NCBI RefSeq assembly: GCF_039602135.1
Contig: NZ_CP125942.1
Location: forward strand, 248,001-312,000
Direction: 5' to 3'
DNA: 64,000 nucleotides
DNA from: Glutamicibacter sp. B1
GTDB lineage: Bacteria > Actinomycetota > Actinomycetes > Actinomycetales > Micrococcaceae
The notes below the pieces were generated by a model that was given only the letters and a program-made list of their open reading frames with translations, searched no databases and was not told where the DNA came from. This document shows positions 27,623 through 36,769 of this stretch, piece by piece. Position 1 is the first letter of the stretch. Every line of letters begins with the position of its first letter. The translations under genes and the position numbers were made by a program.

Positions 27623-29077
27623 ATGGTTGAAGATACCACCGCACCACAAATCGAAGAGTACCTGCGCGCCAGCGATCAGGCCTTTGCTACTTGGTCGCAG
27701 ACTCCTGCCGCAGAGCGCGCCGACGTACTAGACGTTGTTGCTGATGCCCTGGACGCTGCTGGCGAAACGCTGATCCCAGTCGCTATGCGGGAAACTAACC
27801 TACCCGAGGCCCGGTTGACCGGAGAGCTGAAGCGCACCACCTTTCAACTGCGTCTGTTCGGTCAGGTGTTACGCGAAGGCACCTGGTACGACGCCCGGAT
27901 CGATCATGCAGACGCCGACTGGCCAATGGGTGCACCGCGTCCTGACCTGCGCCGAACCCACATCCCCTTGGGCCCGATTTTGGTGTTCTCCGCATCTAAT
28001 TTCCCCTTCGCGTTCTCGGTAGCCGGCGGCGACACTGCTTCCGCGCTCGCCGGGGGCAACTCGGTGATTGTTAAGGCCCACTCGGGTCACCTAGAACTCT
28101 CTGCACTGACCGGTGAAGTAATCAACAAGGCACTGGCCGAGGCGGGGGCACCGGAGGGGCTGTTCCATGTCGTATTTGGCACCGAGGCGGGGAAGAGCGC
28201 CTTGCTGGATTCCCGGGTGAAAGGTTCGGGATTCACCGGTTCGATCCCAGGTGGACGAGCCTTGTTCGACCTGGCTAACTCCCGTCCAGAGCCGATTCCG
28301 TTCTACGGTGAGCTGGGAAGCAATAACCCGGTCTTTGTCACGCAACAGGCGGCAAAACTACGAGGCGAGAGCATCGCGTCCGAATTTATTGGCTCGTTCA
28401 CCATGGGCGCCGGACAATTTTGCACCAAACCGGGCACGCTGTTTATTCCGCGAAACTCGGGCATGCGCGAAGCGTTGGCCACCGCAGCACTGCCGCAGGG
28501 CGCTAAGCTGCTGAACTCGCGGATCCAGTCCGGTTACGTGGAGGTGCTTGAAGCACTCTCTGGCCATGCTGCGACCGAGGTGCTCGTACAAGGATCGGAT
28601 CCTTTGGCTGATCCACCGTCGCCAACTCTGTTGGTGACGAGCATCGAAGATCTACTGGCTGATCCGAACGCGCTGCAGGCAGAGTGCTTCGGTCCGACCG
28701 CGATGGTGGTGGAATACGACGACGAAGCGCAACTAGTTGCCGCAGCGAGCACTTTCGAAGGTCAGCTGACCGCGACACTGCAGGCCGAGGAATCAGATGA
28801 CGTTGCACAGCTGGTGCGCGTTGTAGCGTCCAAGGCGGGACGGGTGCTGTGGAACCAATGGCCTACCGGAGTGTCGGTCACTTATGCGCAGCAGCACGGT
28901 GGACCCTACCCTGCAACGACCGCGGCCGGTTCGACGTCGGTAGGAACCGCAGCCATCGCTCGTTTCGTGCGGCCGGTGGCGTTCCAAAACTTCCCGCAAC
29001 ACTTGCTGCCTGCAGAACTGCAGGACGCGAACCCGCTGTCGAACCCTCGCTTGGTTGACGGCCGTCCGGTGTCCTGA
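27623..29077 (+). CDS. 2,5-dioxovalerate-type aldehyde dehydrogenase
   Basis: A 484-residue NAD(P)+-dependent aldehyde dehydrogenase of the group that oxidises 2-oxoglutarate semialdehyde (2,5-dioxopentanoate). Seen are FSASNFPFAFSVAGGDTASALAGGNSVIVKAHSGH, GFTGSIPGG, the general base in YGELGSNNP and the catalytic Cys in MGAGQFCTKPG. The end SVTYAQQHGGPYPATT is typical of this group. The 2-oxoglutarate semialdehyde route is used by hydroxyproline and sugar-acid pathways. The stop overlaps the next small gene by one base (TGATG). Confidence 0.92.
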   Translation: MVEDTTAPQIEEYLRASDQAFATWSQTPAAERADVLDVVADALDAAGETLIPVAMRETNLPEARLTGELKRTTFQLRLFGQVLREGTWYDARIDHADADWPMGAPRPDLRRTHIPLGPILVFSASNFPFAFSVAGGDTASALAGGNSVIVKAHSGHLELSALTGEVINKALAEAGAPEGLFHVVFGTEAGKSALLDSRVKGSGFTGSIPGGRALFDLANSRPEPIPFYGELGSNNPVFVTQQAAKLRGESIASEFIGSFTMGAGQFCTKPGTLFIPRNSGMREALATAALPQGAKLLNSRIQSGYVEVLEALSGHAATEVLVQGSDPLADPPSPTLLVTSIEDLLADPNALQAECFGPTAMVVEYDDEAQLVAAASTFEGQLTATLQAEESDDVAQLVRVVASKAGRVLWNQWPTGVSVTYAQQHGGPYPATTAAGSTSVGTAAIARFVRPVAFQNFPQHLLPAELQDANPLSNPRLVDGRPVS

Positions 29078-29247
29078 TGGGAACCACCATGCCGGTAAGA
29101 ACAGCGCCTCCGGCTTGGGCTGTGCAACGGGTTAGTGCCGTGCTTGAGCATCAATCCGCGCGTGATCCCAAGGCCATCGCTCAACGGGCAGGACTGAGTA
29201 AGTCACTGACCAAGAGCTGTCTGTTCTACATATCCAAGGGCCGATAA
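29077..29247 (+). CDS. Small helix-turn-helix-like protein, 56 residues
   Basis: The ATG overlaps the dehydrogenase stop (TGATG), so translation is probably coupled. The product contains a single HTH-like stretch at about residues 29-51, DPKAIAQRAGLSKSLTKSCL, reminiscent of the DNA-binding half of IclR-type regulators. It ends just before a strong terminator and is thus the last gene of the operon. It is not recognised as a named family. It may be a small regulator or the remnant of a longer regulator. Confidence 0.6.
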   Translation: MGTTMPVRTAPPAWAVQRVSAVLEHQSARDPKAIAQRAGLSKSLTKSCLFYISKGR

Positions 29248-29251
29248 GACC

Positions 29252-29292
29252 AAACCACCACCAGTTTGCATCCTGCAAACTGGTGGTGGTTT
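29252..29292 (+). terminator. Terminator of the monooxygenase operon
   Basis: A perfect 18-bp stem, AAACCACCACCAGTTTGC with its complement, and a five-base loop, ends in GGTTT. It begins 4 bp after the small HTH gene. Confidence 0.88.
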
Positions 29293-29988
29293 GTCGTTAA
29301 CCTCAAAAAATCGGAGAACCTGCCACATGCTTATAACTTTGCGACGCTGCCTAGCAATGCTCCCGCCGTTAACGACAATCGTAGATTCCCTATGGTTGGT
29401 ATCGGGCGTGCGAAACTTCGCCAGCTGGAACCGTCCTTTGCATTGACGGCGTCGGCATTCGTTGAATTGATTGGCTGCGCACAGAACCGAAAGGTCACGT
29501 TGCGTGCGCTGCGCTTCTTAGGAACGACGCACGGAGCATCGGAGTGCATCCTTGGAGATGCAGCAATTTTGCTGCTCGGGAACGGCTCGTACCGCGTCCT
29601 GCAGATCGGTGATGAATGCCGTTAATTCGCTTGTACTGAAGCCTATTTCTCAGGACTTCGTGGATTGAAGACGCCCGGATTACTGGCTGGTCATGCATGG
29701 CCAAGTGCCAATTACTTTGGCGGGGCAAAAATACTTTGAGAAAGACGAAGAGAGCCTGATATTCAATAGAAGTGTGCGCCAGCCAAAGTGCAGTTATTAC
29801 CTTCGCCGAATCCCGAACTCGCCCGATATGAGCAAATGAGATGGAGCTGATTGAACAAGTCACTGGCTGGAGACTCCATCCAAATTTTTTTATTCGGTGA
29901 ACGTCGCCTGCCACGGCATTTCAAGAGGCCGGCAACAAAATATCGACACATTCATGATTGCCTGCGTGGTAGCTGCCTTTGATCTGAA
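29293..29988. other. Intergenic region of about 700 bp without a recognised gene
   Basis: Overlapping open frames of 70-140 codons exist on both strands (for example 29266-29625 plus and 29495-29914 minus) but none has a family motif or ribosome site. Between two terminators, it is probably decayed DNA. Confidence 0.45.
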
Positions 29989-30039
29989 AAGACCGTCCCG
30001 GGGACCAACGCGGCATGCGCTGGTCCCCGGGACGGTCTT
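29989..30039 (-). terminator. Terminator of MHS transporter 2
   Basis: A perfect long stem, AAGACCGTCCCGGGGACCA with its complement, around a 13-base loop, lies 11 bp beyond the transporter stop on the minus strand. Confidence 0.85.
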
Positions 30040-30049
30040 CGTAGAGTAA

Positions 30050-31546
30050 CTATTTCTGTTTTGTGCTGGTAAGGATGGGGAACGTATTGGTATCAAGATC
30101 GGGATTCGTGTCTTGGCCTCCAGCCAAAACTTTGGCTTCTTCAAAGGAAGAAACCACCGGGAATGAACCGAGCAGTGGCTTTCGTGCGGTTTCCTTGAGG
30201 AAGAAGGTGGCAATGAGCGCAAGGAATGAGAAAAGCATGACGTAGAGTGCGGGCACGTACCATAGTCCGCCGGTGGCCTGCAGAAGCGCCTGGGAAACAA
30301 GGGGAGTTGTTCCACCAAAGACCGAGATCGCGATGTTGTGAGTGAATCCCACACCCGTATAGCGAGAAGCGGTAGGGAACAACTCTGACATAGCCACCGC
30401 GGTCAGTGACAAGAACGCGGAACTTGGCACCGAAACCATGAATAGGGCCATATACAGAGCGCCCATCGTGCCCGACTGCATAATCCAGAAGGCTGGAAGG
30501 AGTAGAACTAGGTTGCCGATAGTGGCCATGAAGTACACAGTCTTGCGTCCGTACTTGTCGGCTAGGAGGGCAAAAAGTGGAATCATTGCTGCCTGAATGA
30601 ACAGGATGACTACGGCTGCCGTCGCCGTGTGTGCAGCGGCCACGCCAACCTCGGTCTCCAGATATGTCGGCATGTAGCTGGTCAGGGTGTAGGACGCGGT
30701 ACCGTCAGCGGCGATCAAAGCGACGCCTACCAGGATGTAAGGCCAATACAATTTCAGTACCTTAGGCAAGGAATGCCGGATGAAGATTGAATCTGGATTG
30801 CCAGGATCCGGGATTTCTTGGGTGATTTCAAAAGCGGGAGATTCAGGCAATCGGCTGCGCAACGACACCGCGAGGATACCCAATGGCAGGGCGATTAAGA
30901 ATGGGATTCGCCAGCCTCCATTGACCATGGCGTCCTCGCCCCATTGGGATTGCGTGAAAAAAGTTGTCAGTGCCACCACGCCGGCTCCGACTGCGAAACC
31001 CAGCTGTGAACCGACATTCAATAGTGAGGTCATGAAGGCGCGGCGTTTATCAGGGGAAAACTCTGCGATATAGGTCGAGGCCCCTGAGTATTCGCCGCCG
31101 GTGGAGAAGCCCTGGGCCATTTTCAGCAGGTATAGAGGAACAATGACCCACAGGCCCGCGGTTCCGGCACTTGGAAGGCAACCAATCAGCGTCGTGGCCA
31201 GCGCCATGAGCATGATGGTAAAAAACATGACCTTCTTGCGGCCAATCTTGTCACCTAGTGGGCCAAGGATCATGCCACCGATAGGCCGCACAATGAACGA
31301 GACTGCGAAGCCAAGCAGGGTGACCAGCAGCCCCCAGGTCTCATCCATGCCTTCGGTGAAAACCTTGGTCATGGTCACTGCAAGGTAGCCGTAAACACCG
31401 ATGTCGTACCACTCAATGAAGTTACCGACTCCGGCGCCGATCTGAGCCTGACGCAGGGATTTTTTATCTGCGACGATGCAGTCTTCGGCCCGCAGTCGCC
31501 GGCTACCGCCGGTGATCCTGTTGCGATTAGTTGGGTTTTGGGACAT
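30050..31546 (-). CDS. MHS-family MFS transporter 2
   Basis: A 498-residue paralogue of the transporter at 22.4 kb, with the same signature (NFIEWYDIGVYGY, RPIGGMILGPLGDKIGRKKVM, QGFSTGGEYSGASTYIAEFSPDKRRAF) and 12 predicted membrane segments. The two differ mainly in the central loop and C-terminus. AAGGCGG precedes the ATG. It is divergent from the aldolase/enolase genes, with a GTTCA-N5-TGAAC operator between, so it is co-regulated with them. It is likely the main importer of the island's substrate. Confidence 0.92.
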   Translation of the reverse strand: MSQNPTNRNRITGGSRRLRAEDCIVADKKSLRQAQIGAGVGNFIEWYDIGVYGYLAVTMTKVFTEGMDETWGLLVTLLGFAVSFIVRPIGGMILGPLGDKIGRKKVMFFTIMLMALATTLIGCLPSAGTAGLWVIVPLYLLKMAQGFSTGGEYSGASTYIAEFSPDKRRAFMTSLLNVGSQLGFAVGAGVVALTTFFTQSQWGEDAMVNGGWRIPFLIALPLGILAVSLRSRLPESPAFEITQEIPDPGNPDSIFIRHSLPKVLKLYWPYILVGVALIAADGTASYTLTSYMPTYLETEVGVAAAHTATAAVVILFIQAAMIPLFALLADKYGRKTVYFMATIGNLVLLLPAFWIMQSGTMGALYMALFMVSVPSSAFLSLTAVAMSELFPTASRYTGVGFTHNIAISVFGGTTPLVSQALLQATGGLWYVPALYVMLFSFLALIATFFLKETARKPLLGSFPVVSSFEEAKVLAGGQDTNPDLDTNTFPILTSTKQK

Positions 31547-31629
31547 GTTTCCGCCTTATCGGGAATTGCCTCAACGAGCCGGACCTTTCCCTGACTGGCG
31601 CCGTCGAGCAGTCGTATCGACCATGTATC

Positions 31630-31644
31630 GTTCACTAGATGAAC
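31630..31644. promoter_or_regulatory. GTTCA-N5-TGAAC operator, transporter/aldolase divergon
   Basis: GTTCACTAGATGAAC lies between the divergent MHS transporter 2 and the aldolase/enolase pair. Both arms match the other island sites exactly. Confidence 0.8.
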
Positions 31645-31647
31645 TAC

Positions 31648-31677
31648 TTGATTACTTGATGACCAATACAATATGCT
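31648..31677 (+). promoter_or_regulatory. Predicted promoter of the aldolase/enolase operon
   Basis: TTGATT (31648-31653) and TATGCT (31672-31677), 18 bp apart, share the spacing and -10 sequence of the promoter at 24272. The operator ends 3 bp before the -35 element. Confidence 0.45.
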
Positions 31678-31754
31678 TCCAAATGTGATCCAGTCAACCC
31701 ACGCATGTAACCTGCGACTCATTGGTGGCTGGGGAATTAACCTAGGGAGTGAAA

Positions 31755-32531
31755 ATGAAAATCCATGGCACCAGTGAACGCACCAGTGGCCAAGTACTAC
31801 CTCGATTCGATCTCGAGCAAGCGGGGCCACTCTTTGGGTTGTGGAGTATTTTCCGTGAGCCGGCTGTCGTTGAGGTTTCTGCCGCCGAGGGGTTCGACTG
31901 GATCTGTGTTGACGGTCAACACGGCCACGCTGAGCTCGGTGACTACAAGGCGATCTTCGAAGCCGCCCATAATTTCGGTGTTCCATCCGGTGTGCGTGTA
32001 CCGAGTCACGAGGTGGGCCATATCGGTCGTGCCATGGACGCTGGCGCACGGCTGATCATCATCCCCACCGTCGAAAGTGGTGAGCAGGCCAAGACTCTAG
32101 TGGAAGCTTGCCGATATGCTCCGCGTGGCAAACGCAGTTATGGTCCTACCCGCACCATCCCGCGCTACCCGAGCGAGGTCGTGGGTGCTGTGGAAACTGA
32201 CCCAAAGGTCGCACTCATGGTCGAAACCGTGAAGGGTTACGAGAACCTCGACGAAATCCTGGCCGCGGGGCCCGACGCGATCTTTGTCGGTCCCTACGAC
32301 CTAGCAATCTCCCACGGTTGGTCCTTGGAAGAGCTGACCTATGGAGACAAGCAATACGTGTTGCGTGACATCGCTGCCCGGGCTACTGCCGCGGGCGTGG
32401 TGCCGGGTCTGTATGCGGGCGATCTGGATTTGGCTAAGGCCATGGTGGAGATCGGTTTTAAGTTCATGCCCATCGCCACCGATGGTGCGCTGATCACCAC
32501 CGCCGCACAATCCCTCTTAAACGCACGCTAA
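31755..32531 (+). CDS. HpcH/HpaI-family class II aldolase
   Basis: A 258-residue metal-dependent aldolase. Relatives cleave 4-hydroxy-2-oxo acids (such as 2,4-dihydroxyhept-2-enedioate or 2-keto-3-deoxy sugar acids) into pyruvate and an aldehyde. Seen are [63 protein letters not shown], the metal ligand in [14 protein letters not shown] and [12 protein letters not shown]. The ATG at 31755 follows GGGAG; a GTG two codons earlier is possible. It is cotranscribed with the enolase-superfamily gene 10 bp downstream. Confidence 0.88.
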   Translation: MKIHGTSERTSGQVLPRFDLEQAGPLFGLWSIFREPAVVEVSAAEGFDWICVDGQHGHAELGDYKAIFEAAHNFGVPSGVRVPSHEVGHIGRAMDAGARLIIIPTVESGEQAKTLVEACRYAPRGKRSYGPTRTIPRYPSEVVGAVETDPKVALMVETVKGYENLDEILAAGPDAIFVGPYDLAISHGWSLEELTYGDKQYVLRDIAARATAAGVVPGLYAGDLDLAKAMVEIGFKFMPIATDGALITTAAQSLLNAR

Positions 32532-32541
32532 GGAGTTGTCA

Positions 32542-33648
32542 TTGCGTATCGCTGAAATTGCTGTCTATTCGCACAACCTGCCGATTTCCAACGGCCCTTA
32601 CGTCATGTCCCATGGTGAATTCAACGATGTGGACACCACCTTAGTGAAGGTCACCACGGATACTGGCCTGGTTGGCTGGGGCGAAACGTGCCCCATTGGA
32701 CCGGTCTATCAGCCACACCATGCCGAAGGTGCCCGCGCAGCATTGCTGGCCATGGCTCCGGGGCTGATCGGGCAGGACCCGAGCGAGATCAAGAAACTAC
32801 ATCGTCGCATGGATGCGCTGCTCACTGGGCACCACTACGCCAAGGCTGCCATTGACATCGCCGCCTATGACATCACCGGCAAGCACTTCGGTGTCACCGT
32901 GGCTCAACTACTTGGAGGGGCAGAAGTTGACCGGGTTCCTTCCTACTACGCATTGAGCGTCGGTGACCCGGATACTATCGCTCAGGTTGCGGCCGAACGT
33001 GTGGCTCAGGGCTATCCACGCCTGCAAATGAAGGTCGGAGCTCGTCCGGTAGAACTAGACATCGAAACCGTGCGTAAGGTGTACGAAAAGGTTGGCAACA
33101 AGGCGAAGCTCGCGGTGGATGCCAACCGTAGTCTCAACAGTCGTGACCTGTTGCGCCTGAGCCGTGAGTGCATAGATGTGCCGATCATTTTGGAGCAACC
33201 GACCAGCTCCATCGAAGAAATCGCCCGAGTTCGTCCGATGCTGCATCATGGCGTCTTTATGGATGAGGCTGCCGATTCACTGTCCACCGTGATGCGGGTG
33301 ATCGGCGAGGGGTTAGTGGATGGCTTCGGTATGAAGGTCACGCGACTCGGTGGTATCCAACCAATGACCGCTTTCCGGGATTTGTGCGAGGCAGTGAATC
33401 TGCCTCACACCGTGGATGACGCCTGGGGAGGCGATATTATCAACGCAGCCTGCGTGCAGGTCGGCGCCACCGTGAACCCGAAGAACCTCGAAGCGGTCTG
33501 GATTGCCGAACCGTACTTGACCGAGCACTACGACGATGCCAACCCCATCAAGGTTATCGACGGCTATATTAGGGTTCCCACTGGTCCCGGGCTAGGAGTC
33601 ATCCCAGATGAGTCGAAGTTCTCGGTCCCCGTGGCCGTGATCAACTAG
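32542..33648 (+). CDS. Enolase-superfamily protein resembling hydroxyproline-betaine 2-epimerase
   Basis: A 368-residue mandelate racemase/muconate-lactonising type enzyme. Resemblance is strongest to the group of 4-hydroxyproline-betaine 2-epimerase (HpbD) and cis-3-hydroxyproline dehydratase: [35 protein letters not shown], catalytic Lys164 ([10 protein letters not shown]) and Lys265 ([11 protein letters not shown]), metal ligands Asp193, Glu218 and Asp241, and [11 protein letters not shown]. The start is TTG at 32542 behind AAGGAG; an in-frame TTG six bases earlier overlaps the ribosome site. The Lys/Lys pair implies racemisation, epimerisation or dehydration next to a carboxylate. Confidence 0.85.
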   Translation: MRIAEIAVYSHNLPISNGPYVMSHGEFNDVDTTLVKVTTDTGLVGWGETCPIGPVYQPHHAEGARAALLAMAPGLIGQDPSEIKKLHRRMDALLTGHHYAKAAIDIAAYDITGKHFGVTVAQLLGGAEVDRVPSYYALSVGDPDTIAQVAAERVAQGYPRLQMKVGARPVELDIETVRKVYEKVGNKAKLAVDANRSLNSRDLLRLSRECIDVPIILEQPTSSIEEIARVRPMLHHGVFMDEAADSLSTVMRVIGEGLVDGFGMKVTRLGGIQPMTAFRDLCEAVNLPHTVDDAWGGDIINAACVQVGATVNPKNLEAVWIAEPYLTEHYDDANPIKVIDGYIRVPTGPGLGVIPDESKFSVPVAVIN

Positions 33649-33664
33649 CCGCTATGTGAATTCC

Positions 33665-33696
33665 TTTGCGCCCCGTCCAACAGGAAGGGGCGCAAA
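33665..33696. terminator. Bidirectional terminator
   Basis: A perfect 10-bp stem, TTTGCGCCCC / GGGGCGCAAA, with a 12-base loop, lies between the convergent enolase-superfamily and PucR 2 genes. Confidence 0.75.
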
Positions 33697-33716
33697 GCCC
33701 ATTTAGCTGTAGTCAA

Positions 33717-35090
33717 TCAGTCGTGCAGTAACACCCACGCTTGGCGAGCCAAGTGGAAATCCGAAAGATCGGCGACTTTGCGCACGCTGCGCCCGGTGGC
33801 TTCCTCGACCTGTTTGATTCGGTAGACCAGCGTCTGACGGTGGATACTTAGCGCGTTAGCAGTACGCTGCCACTGCATGTCATGTTCCAGTAATGAGAAA
33901 AGGGTTGACCGAAATAATTCCGCCTGCCCGGTCTCGCTCGCTAAGGGGCCAAGGACTCGGCTAATGATGCCTTGCGCTTCGCTAGCCGATCTGGCCAGCA
34001 GGGAAACCTGTAGACCTGAAAATTCGTGTACCCCTGCTTCGCTGGCCTCGGGCAGGGCACTGATGGCCTCTTCAGCGGCTCCCGCCAGATCTACCAAGTC
34101 TCGTTGCGCGAGACTGGAACCTAGGGCGATATTCATGGCGGCGGAGATCTGCCGCACGGTACCTAGATCTTGCTCGCGCACTATAGCCACCGCGTGTTGC
34201 TTCCATCTAGCCTGAAGCGGGACCAATCCGTGCAGTGCCAACGACATGCTCAGACTCTCACCGTGCTTTTCGGGTGCTGCGAGCACCCTGAAAGTTTCAC
34301 CCGGTGCTAGCCACTTGCCACCTTTCACCTGCGTTGCGCTCAATTGCCCGGCCAAGCCCAATCGCAAGAGCGACTCACCGGAAGAGATAGAGCTTTCGGC
34401 CTGTTGCAAGAGCGCGTTGGTATCCACGGAAAGAATGAGCTTCAGATGCACCAGTAATAAGGCATCGATTTGGTCTTCTGCCGGGATCAGTAACTGCGTG
34501 GTTCGTAGAGTGGACAGTGAATGGCGCCGTAGCGCACCGGTAGGACGCGTCCCAATGACAGTGCACCCGGTGGCAGTGTCCTCGACTGCTACTTGTACTC
34601 CCAAGAGTTTCTTCGCCCAATCTCCGCGCCGTTTGGCCTGAGCTGATTGGGAACCCGCCTCTTGGTAGAGACGGGAAAGCATCAGCACCCCGCGATTGAG
34701 TTGATTGGTGGTGGCTGCCGCTACGGTGCGGGCAATAACCACAAAGGGAGTACTGGTCCCTGTGGAGAGTAACGGCAGACCCAACCGGTCGGCTTCCAGC
34801 CTCATCTCAGTGGTGATGGATGGCGCCAATCCATCGGCTCCAATAGCGATGCCAGGAATGCCAGCAGTATGCACCTGGCGCACGTAATCTTTCTGACCTT
34901 CAGGACCAGTCGGGACGTTCAGCCCCAAGGTCATGAGAAGTTCTTCTGGACCTAGCCACTTCCATGGTTCTGCCGATTCGCTGGTCTGTGCCCAACGCAC
35001 CGTGCGGTCCAGTCCAGTGGCACCAGCGATGACATTGGTGTCTAGCGTTGGATCAGCAATAAGGTCGGCAACTGTCAGAAGTGAGGCCAT
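33717..35090 (-). CDS. PucR-family regulator 2
   Basis: A 457-residue paralogue of PucR 1, with LLTVADLIADPTLDTNVIAGATGLDRTVRWAQTSE at the start and the HTH_30 end STLFSLLEHDMQWQRTANALSIHRQTLVYRIKQVEEATG. The frame is open further up to 35174, but the ATG at 35090 begins the conserved N-terminus and has AGGGA upstream. It is divergent from the amine oxidase gene, 126 bp away, which is its likely target, just as PucR 1 faces MHS transporter 1. Confidence 0.9.
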   Translation of the reverse strand: MASLLTVADLIADPTLDTNVIAGATGLDRTVRWAQTSESAEPWKWLGPEELLMTLGLNVPTGPEGQKDYVRQVHTAGIPGIAIGADGLAPSITTEMRLEADRLGLPLLSTGTSTPFVVIARTVAAATTNQLNRGVLMLSRLYQEAGSQSAQAKRRGDWAKKLLGVQVAVEDTATGCTVIGTRPTGALRRHSLSTLRTTQLLIPAEDQIDALLLVHLKLILSVDTNALLQQAESSISSGESLLRLGLAGQLSATQVKGGKWLAPGETFRVLAAPEKHGESLSMSLALHGLVPLQARWKQHAVAIVREQDLGTVRQISAAMNIALGSSLAQRDLVDLAGAAEEAISALPEASEAGVHEFSGLQVSLLARSASEAQGIISRVLGPLASETGQAELFRSTLFSLLEHDMQWQRTANALSIHRQTLVYRIKQVEEATGRSVRKVADLSDFHLARQAWVLLHD

Positions 35091-35216
35091 GATTATCCCT
35101 TTGTTTGAATCTCTTCCTAAAATCATACATTCGTCTAATCGTGCGTCATGGTGTCCGCTTCTACTGTGGATCACAGCAGAAAAGAATCCCCTCTCCTTTG
35201 ATGAAAGTAGGAAACC

Positions 35217-36512
35217 ATGAGCGAGATTTTCGATACCGACGTTATTGTTATCGGAGCTGGCCTGGCGGGTGTGACCGCGGCACGAGAGCTAGGGACACGC
35301 GGTGTGGACACCATCGTCCTCGAAGCTCGTGATCGCTTGGGCGGTCGACTCTTCACCGAAAAGCGTTTGGGTAAGTATCTGGAACTCGGTGGGAACTGGA
35401 TGCACTGGACTCAGCCGCATGTATGGGCCGAAGTGACCCGATACGGCCTGGAAGCAGATCGTTTGGCTCGTGCCGAGGAGACCTTCTGGTTCGCCAATGG
35501 AGAGGTGTGCAAAGGTGACCTGCCAGGATTTATGCAGCTCATCGACCCCGGCATGGAAGCCCTGGTTGGCAACGCTGGCAAGTTACTGCCACGCCCGGAT
35601 TTGGTGGCGGACTCTGAAGATTTTAAGGAAGCAGATCAGCTGACCCTACAGCAGGCGCTCGACGCGTTGGAACTGAGCGATGATGAACGCCAAGCCAATG
35701 AGGCGGCCTGGGTGGGACACTGCAATGGACCCTTGGATCAAGTCGGCTACAGCGCTGCGCTGCGCTGGACCGCAGCAACTTCAGGGGCCTGGAAAGTGAT
35801 GCACGAAGCCAGCTCTGTATACCGCTTGAAAGAAGGCAATGACCAGTTGGTCAAGTCCATCGCAGGGGACATCAAGGGCGAAATTCGTTTGAACACCCCG
35901 GTCACCAAGATTGAACATGATGCGGAAGGTGTGAGCGTCACCGTTGAGGGCGGAGAAACGCTGCGCGCTCGGAAAGCGATCCTGACCGCCCCACTAAACA
36001 TCCTGCATGAATTGGATATCGCTCCGGAACTGTCTGAGGTGAAGCGCGAAGCCTCGCAGACCGGAACCGCTTCCCAAGGAGTCAAGCTGTGGATGCGTGT
36101 TAAGGGGCCAATCAAGCCCTTCTTTGCATACTCCACCAAGGACCACCCACTGTCCGTGGTTCGCACCGAATTTGTTGGTGAAGAGGACGCAGTGTTGGTT
36201 TCTTTCGGAGCGGACGCTTCACGCATTGACGTAACCAGTATTGAGGATGCCCAGAAGGCACTGTCGGTATGGCGCGATGATATCGAGATCCTTGAACTCG
36301 CGGCTCATGACTGGAACGAAGACCAATATGCCAAGGAAACTTGGCTCATCAACCGGCCCTTGGCCTACTCACAGAGCCAGGCGGAATTACAGCGTCCTGA
36401 AGGTAACCTGCATCTGGCCAGTGGAGACATCGCCAACCTTTGGGCCGGCTTCTTTGACGGAGCTATCGAAAGTGGGTTGCGCGTCGCCCGCGAGGTATCC
36501 GAGCAACTCTAG
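35217..36512 (+). CDS. Flavin monoamine oxidase family protein
   Basis: A 431-residue FAD-dependent amine oxidase. The dinucleotide fold VIVIGAGLAGVTAARELGTRGVDTIVLEARDRLGGR opens the protein, followed by LELGGNWMHWTQPH. The end has NLHLASGDIANLWAGFFDGAIESGLR, where FAD is bound. The general layout resembles Arthrobacter 6-hydroxy-L-nicotine oxidase and other oxidases of cyclic or secondary amines. It would oxidise an amine C-N bond to an imine or carbonyl with H2O2 release. AGGAAACC precedes the ATG. It is a single gene divergent from PucR 2; no GTTCA-N5-TGAAC site is visible in front. Confidence 0.9.
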   Translation: MSEIFDTDVIVIGAGLAGVTAARELGTRGVDTIVLEARDRLGGRLFTEKRLGKYLELGGNWMHWTQPHVWAEVTRYGLEADRLARAEETFWFANGEVCKGDLPGFMQLIDPGMEALVGNAGKLLPRPDLVADSEDFKEADQLTLQQALDALELSDDERQANEAAWVGHCNGPLDQVGYSAALRWTAATSGAWKVMHEASSVYRLKEGNDQLVKSIAGDIKGEIRLNTPVTKIEHDAEGVSVTVEGGETLRARKAILTAPLNILHELDIAPELSEVKREASQTGTASQGVKLWMRVKGPIKPFFAYSTKDHPLSVVRTEFVGEEDAVLVSFGADASRIDVTSIEDAQKALSVWRDDIEILELAAHDWNEDQYAKETWLINRPLAYSQSQAELQRPEGNLHLASGDIANLWAGFFDGAIESGLRVAREVSEQL

Positions 36513-36551
36513 AGAAAAAGGCCACGAAGAGCAGCCGCAATATATAACGCC

Positions 36552-36622
36552 CGAGCCACGTGGGTACTGGTGGTTTGCCTTAGCTGAGCAATCAGTGGGG
36601 TCACCTCTGTACTCGCGTGGCT
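36552..36622. repeat. Imperfect inverted repeat after the amine oxidase
   Basis: GAGCCACGTGGGTAC (36552-36566) and GTACTCGCGTGGCTC (36608-36622) pair over 15 bp with two mismatches around a 41-base loop. No T-run follows. It may be a weak terminator or the trace of an inserted element. Confidence 0.35.
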
Positions 36623-36769
36623 CAACAAGGCTGTGCATGAAGATAGAAACTTGATGCGCGATTACCGACCTGTCGGAGCGCCAGCTTCAGGGGGAACCAG
36701 CCGTAGAACAATGCGTCACCGAAAAACTATCGGCCAAGGATCAGCCGGTGACGAGCTAAGGAAATAGAC

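Noticed and set aside
29266..29914. Overlapping frames downstream of the monooxygenase operon
   Set aside because: The first begins inside the terminator hairpin; none shows family motifs, and both strands are equally open.
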